In this document: positions 37,303 to 48,938 of the stretch, piece after piece
How positions within the stretch are numbered: position 1 is the stretch's first letter
How the letters are laid out: each line of letters opens with the position of its first letter
Source: Paraburkholderia sp. NMBU_R16
GTDB taxonomy: Bacteria; Pseudomonadota; Gammaproteobacteria; Burkholderiales; Burkholderiaceae
Assembly: GCF_013282575.1 (NCBI RefSeq)
Contig: NZ_JAAAYE010000024.1
Span: 25,686-89,685 of the forward strand
Reading direction: 5' to 3'
Length of the DNA stretch: 64,000 bases
Notes under the pieces: model-generated
Databases searched by the model: none
The model's input: the letters and a program-made list of their open reading frames with translations, nothing else
Told to the model about the DNA's origin: nothing
Position numbers and translations under genes: made by a program

Positions 37303-37836
37303 ATGGCGGATCGAGAGCCGGAAGAAAGGCACGAGGCACGCGCGCCACAGACTGTTTCCACTGCGCCGCGCGTCGGTCACGTCGAACATGTCGACGATGC
37401 GTGGGATGCCGAGCAGCAAGATATAAATATCGTTCCGCTCACGCGGGCGGAGGCCGAAAAGCTCTTCGGCCCGAAAGTGAGCCGTCCAGCGCGCGTCACG
37501 CCGTTCCGGGTCGTGATGGCGCAAATGGTTTTGTCCCTGGTTGCAACGCTGGTTTGGTGGCTGTTTTACGAGCCGCCGGGTGCTGCTGCGCTGTCGGCGT
37601 TCCTCGGGGGAGCGATTTGTTGGGTGCCGAGCGCATTGTTCGCGGCACGTCTTGGAAGAGCGGGCGCAGGCGGATCGATTTTCGGTTGGATGATCGGCGA
37701 AGCGCTCAAGATGGGGGTGACGGTTGCGATGTTCGTCGCAATCGCGTTCTGGTATCACGACGTGCGGTGGTTGCCGCTTTTCGTGACCTATCTCATCGCG
37801 CTCAAGACGTATTGGGTCGCGCTCGCGCTGCACTGA
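37303..37836 (+). CDS. atpI: ATP synthase accessory protein AtpI
   Basis: Small membrane protein (177 aa) at the head of the ATP synthase operon; AtpI assists assembly of the c-ring or Mg2+ supply in other bacteria. A hydrophilic N-terminal region of about 70 residues, with many acidic residues and an RAEAEKLFGPK motif, is followed by four hydrophobic helices (from VVMAQMVLSLVATLVWWL onward). The start codon is uncertain: ATG 37303 is chosen with a weak GGATAGG site. Confidence 0.85.
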   Translation: MADREPEERHEARAPQTVSTAPRVGHVEHVDDAWDAEQQDINIVPLTRAEAEKLFGPKVSRPARVTPFRVVMAQMVLSLVATLVWWLFYEPPGAAALSAFLGGAICWVPSALFAARLGRAGAGGSIFGWMIGEALKMGVTVAMFVAIAFWYHDVRWLPLFVTYLIALKTYWVALALH

Positions 37837-37869
37837 AAGATTTTCGACAATTTGGGTGGCATTAACGAT

Positions 37870-38721
37870 ATGGCAGCTAGCGAAGGCACGCGCGTGGCGG
37901 ATCCGTCCGAGTACATCGCGCATCACTTGCAGAACTTTTCCACCTCGCACCAGACGTCGATTTTCGACATCCATGTCTGGAATCTGGACACGCTGTTCTG
38001 GTCGATCGTTTGCGGCGTCATCACCATCCTCGTGCTGCGTCTTGCCGCGCGCAAGGCCACGCCCGGCGTGCCGGGGCGCTTCCAGTGCGCAATCGAGATG
38101 CTCGTCGAGATGGTCGAGGATCAATCGAAGTCGATGATCCACGGCAATCGCGCGTTTATTGCACCGCTCGCGCTGACCGTGTTCGTGTGGGTCGCGCTGA
38201 TGAACTCGCTCGACTTCATCCCCGTCGACCTGCCGGGCCGCCTCATTGGCCTGCTGGGCCTGTCGGGCGTCATCTCGCACCACCGCATCGTGCCGACGGC
38301 CGATCTGAACGGCACCATCGGCATCGCGCTCGGCGTGTTCGTGCTGATGATCTACTACAACTTCAAGATCAAGGGTGCAGGCGGCTTCCTGCACGAACTG
38401 CTCTCCGCACCGTTCGGCGCGCATCCGCTGCTGTGGATCCCGAACCTCGCACTGAACATCATCGAGTTCGTCGCCAAGACCGTTTCGCTCGGCATGCGGC
38501 TTTTCGGCAACATGTACGCCGGCGAGTTGCTGTTCCTGCTGATCGCTTTGCTCGGCAGTCTCTGGAATTTCGGCGCGGACACGACGGTCCTCGGCTTCAT
38601 CGGCCACGTGATCGCGGGGAGCGTGTGGGCGGTCTTCCACATTCTGATCGTGTTGCTGCAGGCGTTCATCTTCATGATGCTGACGCTCGTGTACATCGGT
38701 CAGGCTCACGACACGCACTGA
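37870..38721 (+). CDS. atpB: ATP synthase F0 subunit a
   Basis: Proton half-channel subunit, 283 aa, with five to six membrane helices. The essential Arg is in the SLGMRLFGNMYAGELLFLL helix, and LNIIEFVAKTVSLGMRL is typical. Start at ATG 37870; the frame is open 18 bp upstream only to a TTG. Confidence 0.96.
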   Translation: MAASEGTRVADPSEYIAHHLQNFSTSHQTSIFDIHVWNLDTLFWSIVCGVITILVLRLAARKATPGVPGRFQCAIEMLVEMVEDQSKSMIHGNRAFIAPLALTVFVWVALMNSLDFIPVDLPGRLIGLLGLSGVISHHRIVPTADLNGTIGIALGVFVLMIYYNFKIKGAGGFLHELLSAPFGAHPLLWIPNLALNIIEFVAKTVSLGMRLFGNMYAGELLFLLIALLGSLWNFGADTTVLGFIGHVIAGSVWAVFHILIVLLQAFIFMMLTLVYIGQAHDTH

Positions 38722-38776
38722 CGCGACAGGGCCTGCATCAGCGAATTCGTTTTCGTTTCTCTAAATCCAGTTCTAA

Positions 38777-39070
<294 letters not shown>

Positions 39071-39208
39071 GGTTTCTCGGAAGTTTGCGCGGACGGCGGC
39101 ATGCGTCGGCGCAAGGGGCGAAACGGATCTTGGGCGCTGATCGAACGTGAAAGTCGATGAGCGCCTTACCGTTTCACTTTCCGAACTAGCAACGTTTAAG
39201 GAAACACC

Positions 39209-39679
39209 GTGAATCTCAACGCAACCCTGTTTGCGCAAATGGTCGTGTTCCTGATCCTCGCGTGGTTCACGATGAAGTTCGTGTGGCCGCCGTTGATCAA
39301 CGCTCTCGACGAACGCGCGAAGAAGATCGCCGACGGCCTGGCCGCCGCCGAAAGGGGCAAGACGGAGCTCGAAGCCGCGCACAAACGCGTCGATCAGGAG
39401 CTCGCCCAAGCCCGCAACCATGGTCAGCAGCGCATCGCCGACGCCGAAAAGCGCGCGCTCGCCGTGGCCGACGAAATCAAGGCCAATGCGCAAGCCGAAG
39501 CGGCGCGCATCATTGCGCAGGCCAAGGCCGATGCCGACCAACAGATCGTCAAGGCGCGCGAAACGCTGCGCGGCGAAGTGGCCGCGCTCGCGGTGAAGGG
39601 CGCCGAGCAAATCTTGAAGCGCGAGATCGATCAAGCGGCCCACGCCGAATTGCTCAATCAACTGAAAGCCGAGTTCTGA
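39209..39679 (+). CDS. atpF: ATP synthase F0 subunit b
   Basis: Peripheral stalk subunit of 156 aa: one N-terminal membrane helix ([20 protein letters not shown]) then a long charged coiled coil (residues 30-150). GTG start at 39209 with TAAGGAAA upstream. Confidence 0.96.
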   Translation: MNLNATLFAQMVVFLILAWFTMKFVWPPLINALDERAKKIADGLAAAERGKTELEAAHKRVDQELAQARNHGQQRIADAEKRALAVADEIKANAQAEAARIIAQAKADADQQIVKARETLRGEVAALAVKGAEQILKREIDQAAHAELLNQLKAEF

Positions 39680-39681
39680 TC

Positions 39682-40221
39682 ATGGCCGAACTTGCAACCA
39701 TCGCCCGCCCGTACGCGGAAGCGCTATTCGGCGTTGCCGAGGGTGGCGACGTCGCCGCCTGGTCCACTCTTGTGCAGGAGCTGGCACAGGTTGCGCGTCT
39801 GCCGGAAGTGCTGTCGGTCGCCACGAGCCCGAAGGTGAGCCGCGCACAAGTCGTCGAGCTTCTGCTTGGGGCGGTCAAATCGCCGCAAAAGGATGCGCCG
39901 GCGGCGAAGAATTTCGTGCAAATGCTCGTCGATAACCACCGACTCGCGCTGTTGCCGGAAATCGCCGTGCAGTTCGACGAATTGAAGAACGCTCGTGAAG
40001 GGGCGGCCGATGCGCTGATCGTGAGCGCGTTTGCCCTCGAAGGCCAGCAACTCGCCGATCTCACCGCCAGTCTCGAACGCAAGTTCAAGCGCAAGCTCAA
40101 GCCGACGGTCCAGGTGGATCCGTCGCTGATCGGGGGCGTGCGCGTGACGGTTGGCGACGAAGTGCTCGATACCTCGGTCCGCGCGCAGCTCGCCGGCATG
40201 CAGACGGCGCTCACGAATTGA
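39682..40221 (+). CDS. atpH: ATP synthase F1 subunit delta
   Basis: Stalk subunit of 179 aa linking F1 to the b dimer. The family pattern is clear: [14 protein letters not shown] at the N terminus, then [20 protein letters not shown] and the C-terminal [23 protein letters not shown] is 2 bp after the atpF stop. Confidence 0.96.
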   Translation: MAELATIARPYAEALFGVAEGGDVAAWSTLVQELAQVARLPEVLSVATSPKVSRAQVVELLLGAVKSPQKDAPAAKNFVQMLVDNHRLALLPEIAVQFDELKNAREGAADALIVSAFALEGQQLADLTASLERKFKRKLKPTVQVDPSLIGGVRVTVGDEVLDTSVRAQLAGMQTALTN

Positions 40222-40276
40222 GCGATGCGCGACATGTCCAGCGGCACGCAACAGAATTGAACATCAGGAGCGAATA

Positions 40277-41818
<1,542 letters not shown>

Positions 41819-41889
41819 TCGAGGCATGAGTACCTTGAAGCCGCGTGGCCGGAATGAACGGTTCGCGCGGCTTCGATCAGGAGCAAGCA

Positions 41890-42765
41890 ATGGCTGGAAT
41901 GAAGGAAATTCGCGGCAAGATCAAGAGCGTGCAGAACACGCGCAAGATCACGAAAGCGATGGAGATGGTTGCCGCATCGAAGATGCGCCGTGCGCAGGAG
42001 CGCATGCGTGCCGCCCGTCCGTACGCCGAAAAAGTCCGTGACATCGCAGCGCACATGAGCCGCGCGAACCCCGAGTATCGTCACCCGTTCATGGTGTCGA
42101 ACGAAGGCGCGAAGGCGGCCGGCATCATTCTCGTCACGACCGACAAGGGTCTGTGCGGCGGCTTGAACACGAACGTGATGCGCGCTTCGCTGCAAAAGAT
42201 CAAGGAGCTCGACGAGAAGGGCCAGAAGGTCGAAGCCACAGCGATCGGCAGCAAGGGGTTCGGGTTCTTGAATCGCCTTCATGCGAAGGTCGTCTCGCAT
42301 GTCGTGCAGCTTGGCGACACGCCGCATCTGGAAAAGCTGATCGGCGCGGTCAAGGTGCAGCTCGACCTGTACTCGGAAGGCAAGGTCTCGGCCGTGTATC
42401 TCGCGTACACGCGCTTCGTCAATACGATGAAGCAGGAGCCGGTGATCGAGCAGTTGCTGCCGCTGTCGGCCGAGCGCTTCGAAAGCGACTCGACGACGCC
42501 GAATTCGACGTGGGACTACATCTACGAACCGGATCCGCAAGCTGTCGTCGACGAATTGCTCGTGCGTTATGTGGAGGCGCTCGTGTATCAGGCCGTGGCG
42601 GAGAACATGGCGTCCGAGCAATCGGCGCGCATGGTTGCGATGAAGGCCGCTTCGGACAACGCGAAGACGGTCATCAACGAGCTGCAACTGTCGTACAACA
42701 AGAGCCGCCAAGCTGCGATCACGAAGGAATTGTCGGAAATCGTCGGCGGCGCCGCCGCGGTCTGA
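41890..42765 (+). CDS. atpG: ATP synthase F1 subunit gamma
   Basis: Central rotor shaft, 291 aa. N-terminal [20 protein letters not shown] and the C-terminal helix with [20 protein letters not shown] and [18 protein letters not shown] are diagnostic. Start at ATG 41890 with AGGAGCAA upstream. Confidence 0.97.
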   Translation: MAGMKEIRGKIKSVQNTRKITKAMEMVAASKMRRAQERMRAARPYAEKVRDIAAHMSRANPEYRHPFMVSNEGAKAAGIILVTTDKGLCGGLNTNVMRASLQKIKELDEKGQKVEATAIGSKGFGFLNRLHAKVVSHVVQLGDTPHLEKLIGAVKVQLDLYSEGKVSAVYLAYTRFVNTMKQEPVIEQLLPLSAERFESDSTTPNSTWDYIYEPDPQAVVDELLVRYVEALVYQAVAENMASEQSARMVAMKAASDNAKTVINELQLSYNKSRQAAITKELSEIVGGAAAV

Positions 42766-42846
42766 CGCGTCCGGTGCGCGATGCGGCAGAGGAACGCTTT
42801 AGGCGAACCGCCGGGAACTGCGCCCTTTGCGCGAGTGAAGAATTGA

Positions 42847-44259
<1,413 letters not shown>

Positions 44260-44318
44260 CGATCGGGCCCAGGAGTCAGTACGAATGGACTGACTCCGCC
44301 GACCGCTGAGGAATCAAT

Positions 44319-44747
44319 ATGGCAACCATCAAAGTAGACGTCGTCAGCGCGGAAGAGCAGATCTTCTCGGGCCAGGCGAAGTTCGTCGCGCTGCCGGGCG
44401 AAGCGGGCGAGCTCGGCATCTTGCCGGGCCACACGCCGCTCATCACGCGTATTCGTCCGGGTGCCGTGCGCATCGAAGCCGAAAGCGGCGAAGAGGAGTT
44501 CGTCTTCGTGGCCGGCGGCATTCTCGAAGTGCAGCCAGGTGCCGTGACGGTGTTGGCCGATACCGCGATTCGCGGCAAGGACCTCGACGAAGCGAAGGCC
44601 GAGCAGGCGCGCAAGCGCGCCGAAGAAGCACTGCAGAACTCGGGCTCGAACCTCGAGTATGCGACGGCGCAGGCCGAGCTCTCGTATGCCGTGGCGCAAC
44701 TGGCGGCGATTCAGCGGCTGCGGAAGATGCGCACGTCGCAGCACTGA
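44319..44747 (+). CDS. atpC: ATP synthase F1 subunit epsilon
   Basis: Rotor and regulatory subunit, 142 aa: beta-sandwich domain ([20 protein letters not shown], then [17 protein letters not shown]) and a two-helix C-terminal domain that can inhibit hydrolysis. Last gene of the operon; the terminator lies about 95 bp on. Confidence 0.96.
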   Translation: MATIKVDVVSAEEQIFSGQAKFVALPGEAGELGILPGHTPLITRIRPGAVRIEAESGEEEFVFVAGGILEVQPGAVTVLADTAIRGKDLDEAKAEQARKRAEEALQNSGSNLEYATAQAELSYAVAQLAAIQRLRKMRTSQH

Positions 44748-44840
44748 GCCGCACCTCGATGCTTTCCGGCCGTGCCGCGCTCACCATCGCGAGCAAGTAC
44801 GGTCAACGGGGCCCGCCCCTCGCAGGTCCGAAAGCGCGGA

Positions 44841-44880
44841 AATGCCGTTCAGCGATCACGCTGAACGGCATTTTCATTTG
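44841..44880. terminator. Bidirectional terminator between atpC and the hydroxylase genes
   Basis: Stem AATGCCGTTCAG (44841-44852) / CTGAACGGCATT (44861-44872) with an 8-nt loop. It is followed by TTTTCATTT on the plus strand, with a short A-run on the other side. It ends the atp operon and probably the convergent minus-strand operon. Confidence 0.85.
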
Positions 44881-44949
44881 AGAAGCAGACGAGTCGTTGC
44901 GCCATCGCTTGCGAGCGGTTCTTTGCCGGCGGCGCGCAACACGATGCCG

Positions 44950-45672
44950 CTACATCTGCCGGACCGTCGGCAAGTAGCGATCGCGCTTCTGTGGTCTCTC
45001 GCACAACCACGTCGTTGCGATCCACTTTTCTCCCGCCGCCACGGGGGTGGAACCGTGTAAGAAGCGGCGATCAGGGTGTCCATCCTCACCGTGATAGCTA
45101 AAAAAAAGCGCGTTGCCTCGGTGCGGACTCACGAACGAGCCATCGAGCAGCGGAAACACGGTGGTTCCGGCAGCGGGGCAATCATTCAGATAGACGATCA
45201 GCGTTGCAAGCCGTTGGCCTTTGTTGCTCAGCGCACGGCGATACGAGGGTAGCTCGGGATCGAAAAAATCGTGATGGAGCTTGAACTCGTCGCCCGCTTC
45301 GTAATGCGTGACCTGCAAAGGCTGGAAACAGGCGGATGGCCAATGCGTGAGCGCCTCGATACGGTCCTCGACCCGCTTGATCGAACGGTGCTCCGCGCCG
45401 AACAAGCGTCCGATGGCGCCGATGCGCGCGGCGGTGAACGATTGCTTGCGTGTGACCGCGTCTACGACACGCGCCGCTTGAAGCGTGCCCCTCGACAATT
45501 CGATCAGTTCATCGCATTCGTGGCCTGTCAGAAAGCCTTCCAGCAGTACCCATTGGGAACGACCCGGTGCCGAATGCCGGTGCGCTACGATCCGTGTGCG
45601 ATGGCCGTCCGCGAACGCCACGGTGTTTTCGTTGAGGTCGACGCACGGGACGACTGATTGCGACGAAGGCAC
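44950..45672 (-). CDS. Prolyl 4-hydroxylase-like 2OG-Fe(II) dioxygenase, copy 1
   Basis: Predicted Fe(II)/2-oxoglutarate dioxygenase of 240 aa. Active-site residues are complete: HHD in the segment KLHHDFFDPELPSY, the distal His in FLHGSTP and the 2OG-binding Lys in GEKWIATTWL. CDELI and LATLIVYLNDC are typical of the P4H alpha-like family, whose bacterial members hydroxylate proline in proteins or peptides such as EF-Tu. No signal peptide. GTG start at 45672 with a weak ribosome site. Third and last hydroxylase of a tandem array. Confidence 0.85.
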   Translation of the reverse strand: MPSSQSVVPCVDLNENTVAFADGHRTRIVAHRHSAPGRSQWVLLEGFLTGHECDELIELSRGTLQAARVVDAVTRKQSFTAARIGAIGRLFGAEHRSIKRVEDRIEALTHWPSACFQPLQVTHYEAGDEFKLHHDFFDPELPSYRRALSNKGQRLATLIVYLNDCPAAGTTVFPLLDGSFVSPHRGNALFFSYHGEDGHPDRRFLHGSTPVAAGEKWIATTWLCERPQKRDRYLPTVRQM

Positions 45673-45702
45673 GAGATTGTCTCGAAGTCGGGTGATCGGG
45701 TG

Positions 45703-46371
45703 TCAGCTGAGGACGGGCGCGTTCGCTGCCTTGCTCGACAGCCATTTCGTCGCGATCCACCGTTCGCCCCTGGAAATCGGCGCGCCGCGATACTTGCTTC
45801 GGTCCCCGGCCGGCTCGTCCATCCCCGGGTAATTGAAAAAGAGCGCACTGCCTTTGTGCGGGTACACCGACAAGCCACTGTCTGGAAGCGAGATTGCACC
45901 GGGCGCCGTACAGTCGTTCAGAAACATGACGAGGGTGGCAACGCGCTGTCCCTGCCACGCTTGGCGATCGCCCGCTTCCTGGTGCGAATCGTCGAAGTCT
46001 CTGCTCGACGCGAACGAGCCGTCCGGGCGGTACCGTGCGACTTCGATGGCATAGGCATCGTCGTCGGGCCACTGCGTCAACGCACCGATACGCGCTTCGA
46101 TCTTTGCGACGAAGCTGCTTTCCGAGCGAGCAAAGTGCACACGTTCGACAGCAATCGAGGAGTGGGCGTAGTCACTGTGGCTGGCTTGCAATCGCGCCTT
46201 TGCGAGCGCGAGCCATTCGTCACATTCGTCGTGCGAAAGCAGGCCGCCCAGCACGACGACCTGCGGCGCGAGCGCCGGCGTCAGTGAGTACGCATGCAGC
46301 CTGACGCGGTGCCCATCGGGACAGGTCACGATGTTTTCTTCAATGCTGATCCACGGGTAGGTCGAGTCCAT
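45703..46371 (-). CDS. Prolyl 4-hydroxylase-like protein without active site, copy 2
   Basis: A 222-aa paralogue of the flanking hydroxylases, sharing SIEENIVTCPDGHRVRLHAYSL-type opening (family pattern only), CDEWLALAKARL, VATLMFLND-like and KGSALFFNYPG segments. The iron ligand HxD has become SRD (in SFASSRDFDD), the distal His is Tyr (SKYRGAP), and the 2OG Lys is Arg (GERWIATKW). The frame is intact, so this is more likely a pseudoenzyme than a decayed gene. It could be a partner or decoy subunit of the active copies. ATG 46371; 13 bp after copy 3. Confidence 0.8.
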   Translation of the reverse strand: MDSTYPWISIEENIVTCPDGHRVRLHAYSLTPALAPQVVVLGGLLSHDECDEWLALAKARLQASHSDYAHSSIAVERVHFARSESSFVAKIEARIGALTQWPDDDAYAIEVARYRPDGSFASSRDFDDSHQEAGDRQAWQGQRVATLVMFLNDCTAPGAISLPDSGLSVYPHKGSALFFNYPGMDEPAGDRSKYRGAPISRGERWIATKWLSSKAANAPVLS

Positions 46372-46384
46372 GATGTCGGTCGGT

Positions 46385-47080
46385 TCAGAACTTGATGGGT
46401 GTTGACGATGGATTCTCGCGCTCGCATAGCCATGTGGTCGCGATCCACTTGTGTCCCTCGAATACGGGGCCAGCGGCATGCAAACAGCTGATATCGGGTT
46501 TGCCGCCGCTGCCGGGGTAGCTGAAAAACAGCGCATTTCCCTTTTGCGGGCACACGAAAAGGCCGTCCAGGCGCGGAAATGCCGTGGCACCGGAGCGCGG
46601 ACAGTCATTCAGGTACATTAGAAACGTCGCCAGCCGCTGACCGTTTGTTTGCAGGATTTCCCGGAAAGCCGGCATATCCGGGTTGTAGCAGTCGTGATGC
46701 GGCCGGTATTGCCCACCCACGCCGTAGCGGATCATCTGGAAGTGCTGGAAATGGGTCGAGGGCCAATGGGTCATCGCTTCGATGCGCGCCTCGATCTTTC
46801 TTGTCAGGTCGTATCGAGCACCCGCAAACTCGACGGCTTCGGCGACCCGCGCTGGCGAGACAAAGCCCTGTCCGGTTCGCGAACTGACCACCTCGGCAGG
46901 TTCGAGCTTGTTTTCGGCCAGCTCGATCAATTCGTCGCATTCGGCATCGGTCAGGAAATGCTCGAGCACGACCACTTGGGGCGTCGATTCGGGGAGCCCT
47001 CGATAGCTTAGAACCCGGGTGCGATGGCCGTCTGCGAAGCGAATACTGCCTTCATGAATGTCGATTCGTGGATATGTCAT
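46385..47080 (-). CDS. Prolyl 4-hydroxylase-like 2OG-Fe(II) dioxygenase, copy 3
   Basis: Fe(II)/2-oxoglutarate dioxygenase of 231 aa, similar to copy 1 along its whole length. Active-site residues present: HHD in YRPHHDCYNPDMPAF, distal His in SCLHAAGP and Lys in GHKWIATTWL. ATG 47080 is used; a TTG 9 bp upstream is the only alternative. First hydroxylase of the array, 44 bp after the YHGS protein gene, and likely co-transcribed with it. Confidence 0.85.
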   Translation of the reverse strand: MTYPRIDIHEGSIRFADGHRTRVLSYRGLPESTPQVVVLEHFLTDAECDELIELAENKLEPAEVVSSRTGQGFVSPARVAEAVEFAGARYDLTRKIEARIEAMTHWPSTHFQHFQMIRYGVGGQYRPHHDCYNPDMPAFREILQTNGQRLATFLMYLNDCPRSGATAFPRLDGLFVCPQKGNALFFSYPGSGGKPDISCLHAAGPVFEGHKWIATTWLCERENPSSTPIKF

Positions 47081-47124
47081 GGAAGTCAATCAACGGTAAT
47101 GGTCGTTGGCCGATCGCCCTAACT

Positions 47125-47607
47125 TCAGGCAAACGGATCGTAGGCGTGCTCGTTCACCGCGTAGACAAATTCATCGTCGACGACCGCGATGAAGTTCAGG
47201 AAAGCGCCGGCGCGGACCGTTTCGCGATGAAGCGGGACCACTTTTGTCGTGGATAGCCACTCCCACCCGTTTTCCGTTCGAAACGTCGTCGGCGGCATTT
47301 GATAGAGAAAACTCTCCGCGTCCAAGTCGATCAGGTCTGCTCGAACCGCCACGAAGACCTCGTCCTGGCTGCACCATAATCGCGCTCGTCGAAAATCCGA
47401 ACGCTCGATCGAGCGGTATCCGAGCGCAAACGCGAGACCGACTCTGCGCTCCCTCGACGCATAAACGGCTCTGCGGCATTCGGGGTCCGTGATAGGCGTC
47501 GTGAATGAAGGCAACGCTTCGTCAAAGCAATAAGGGCTTCCGTGATAGAGAACGGACGGCGTTTCGCGTACTTCGCGCATCCCGATCGCAGAGGGGGCGG
47601 CTCCCAT
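47125..47607 (-). CDS. YHGS-motif protein, possible ADP-ribosyltransferase fold
   Basis: Unassigned 160-aa protein. LYHGSPYCFDEALPSF near residues 20-35 and AVYASRERRVGLAFALGYRS further on resemble the H-G-[ST] and Y-x-[AS] motifs of HYE-clade ADP-ribosyltransferases, but a matching catalytic Glu is not certain. No signal peptide or membrane helix. ATG 47607 has AGAGGA upstream. It precedes the hydroxylase array on the same strand and is probably in the same transcript, so a joint protein-modifying role is conceivable. Function not established. Confidence 0.6.
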   Translation of the reverse strand: MGAAPSAIGMREVRETPSVLYHGSPYCFDEALPSFTTPITDPECRRAVYASRERRVGLAFALGYRSIERSDFRRARLWCSQDEVFVAVRADLIDLDAESFLYQMPPTTFRTENGWEWLSTTKVVPLHRETVRAGAFLNFIAVVDDEFVYAVNEHAYDPFA

Positions 47608-47719
47608 TCGTTCCTCTCATGTCGATACTTTCCGAAAAACGGCGGCGTGCTAGCGCCGGCATCATGGCGGCCCGGGCCGCCAAATCAGGCGAGCGCCTGT
47701 GACGCTCGCCGGAGCAACA

Positions 47720-47941
47720 TTACAGCCGGGGATTGCCCGTGTTGGGGGGCTCCCACGCGGCGGCATCGAGGTCGGCGCCGCCTTTCTGTTCGCTCGTGCG
47801 GCGCAGTAGCGCGAGGCTCTGCAAAAGCGTGCTGCCGCCAGGCGCCTGACGCGGCGATTGGATGACTACTTTCGGGTCCGCCGTCTCCGCGGTGGGCTGC
47901 GTGGTGGATACAGGTGTGGCCGTACCAATCGTAAGTGGCAT
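47720..47941 (-). CDS. Small Thr/Pro/Ala-rich hypothetical protein
   Basis: Unrecognised 73-aa protein. The first 40 residues are rich in Thr, Pro and Ala (MPLTIGTATPVSTTQPTAET) and look disordered; a short helical stretch LLQSLALLRRTSEQ follows. No signal peptide. GGAG sits 7 nt before ATG 47941, supporting translation. It lies in the minus-strand accessory block between the HD-domain and YHGS genes. Confidence 0.5.
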   Translation of the reverse strand: MPLTIGTATPVSTTQPTAETADPKVVIQSPRQAPGGSTLLQSLALLRRTSEQKGGADLDAAAWEPPNTGNPRL

Positions 47942-48088
47942 ATCAAGCTCCGGTTGAAAGATAAAAATCAGGCAATATCGATTCGCGAGACTTCTACTAC
48001 TCATGCGCCTGCTCGCGATGAGGCGCATGAATTCTCTGCGCCAATGCCTGGGCGTCGGCGTTTAATCGGCGAAGCCAATACAAGACTG

Positions 48089-48577
48089 TTATCGATTTAG
48101 ATCCACGCTTTGTGGGATTAGCTCGTCGAGCAAAACGGCCGCTTCTTTGGACAGAAATTTCGGATTTGGCTGAATGCCGACTCTGCCCAAATCCATACGG
48201 TCGCCGTCCCAGCACGATTGAATCGTGACGTCGGAGTGGGTTAGCCCGTCGCTGTGAAAGTAAATGGCGGTGCACAGCAGATCGATCTGATGTCCGGATA
48301 ACGAGAAAAATGTCCCGTTCAACGCATAGGCGAGTTCCGCGCCTCTTTGCCCATGCAACGGATCATGCCGTTCGCTCTCCCGGCAGCTGTCGTGCAGCAG
48401 TGCGAATAATTCCACGACCAACGGGTCGGCCCCACGCCGCATACCGACCCGCGACGCGTAATGCTGGACGCGAAGCCAATGATTGATTCCGTGAACGCCG
48501 TCCCAAGCGACTTTGAATTGTCGTTCGATATGTGCCAACAGGCCTGCCCGATCATAATCCGCCTCGCGATATTGCAT
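48089..48577 (-). CDS. HD-domain protein
   Basis: 162-aa protein with an HD metal-dependent phosphohydrolase pattern: first His in WDGVHGINHWLRVQHYA, the HD pair in LFALLHDSCRE, further His in YFHSDGLTHSD and a final Asp in SCWDGDRMDLGRVG. All expected metal ligands can be placed, so it is probably an active phosphohydrolase; the substrate is unknown. ATG 48577 is chosen over the longer frame. Upstream-most gene of the minus-strand accessory block. Confidence 0.75.
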   Translation of the reverse strand: MQYREADYDRAGLLAHIERQFKVAWDGVHGINHWLRVQHYASRVGMRRGADPLVVELFALLHDSCRESERHDPLHGQRGAELAYALNGTFFSLSGHQIDLLCTAIYFHSDGLTHSDVTIQSCWDGDRMDLGRVGIQPNPKFLSKEAAVLLDELIPQSVDLNR

Positions 48578-48938
48578 ATTTTGCGCCCTCGAATAAACGC
48601 ACATTGGGTACTATCTCGCCGGCCGAATCAGTTATCGGTGCGGGCGAGCCGGTTTTGACTTTGTCTACACATTTACGTAGTCGTGATAATCTATTTTTTC
48701 GATGTGCCAATACATGGCGTTATAAAACAGCAAATGACTCGTCGAGCCCGCAATGCAGGCGAAGATTTCATCGTGTGTGCGAATGAACGTGCGGTTCGAG
48801 CCGGTGCCAGCGGTACAGTCCATCGCCGCCTGACGGTGAAATCGTTTCTCCGCAATGCTGCGGGTAACCCTCGATACATTGGCGCAAGCTCGGATGCGAG
48901 AATCGAGCGCCAGAGGCCAACGCCGCCAGGGACCTGCC
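48578..48938. other. A/T-rich divergent intergenic region
   Basis: A 361-bp gap between the HD gene and the acyl-CoA ligase. Positions about 48656-48740 are clearly A/T-richer than the surroundings, a usual edge mark of inserted DNA. No gene or repeat was recognised. Confidence 0.5.

Noticed and set aside
47619..47702. 27-codon basic plus-strand peptide
   Set aside because: No promoter or ribosome site; antisense to the upstream region of the YHGS gene.
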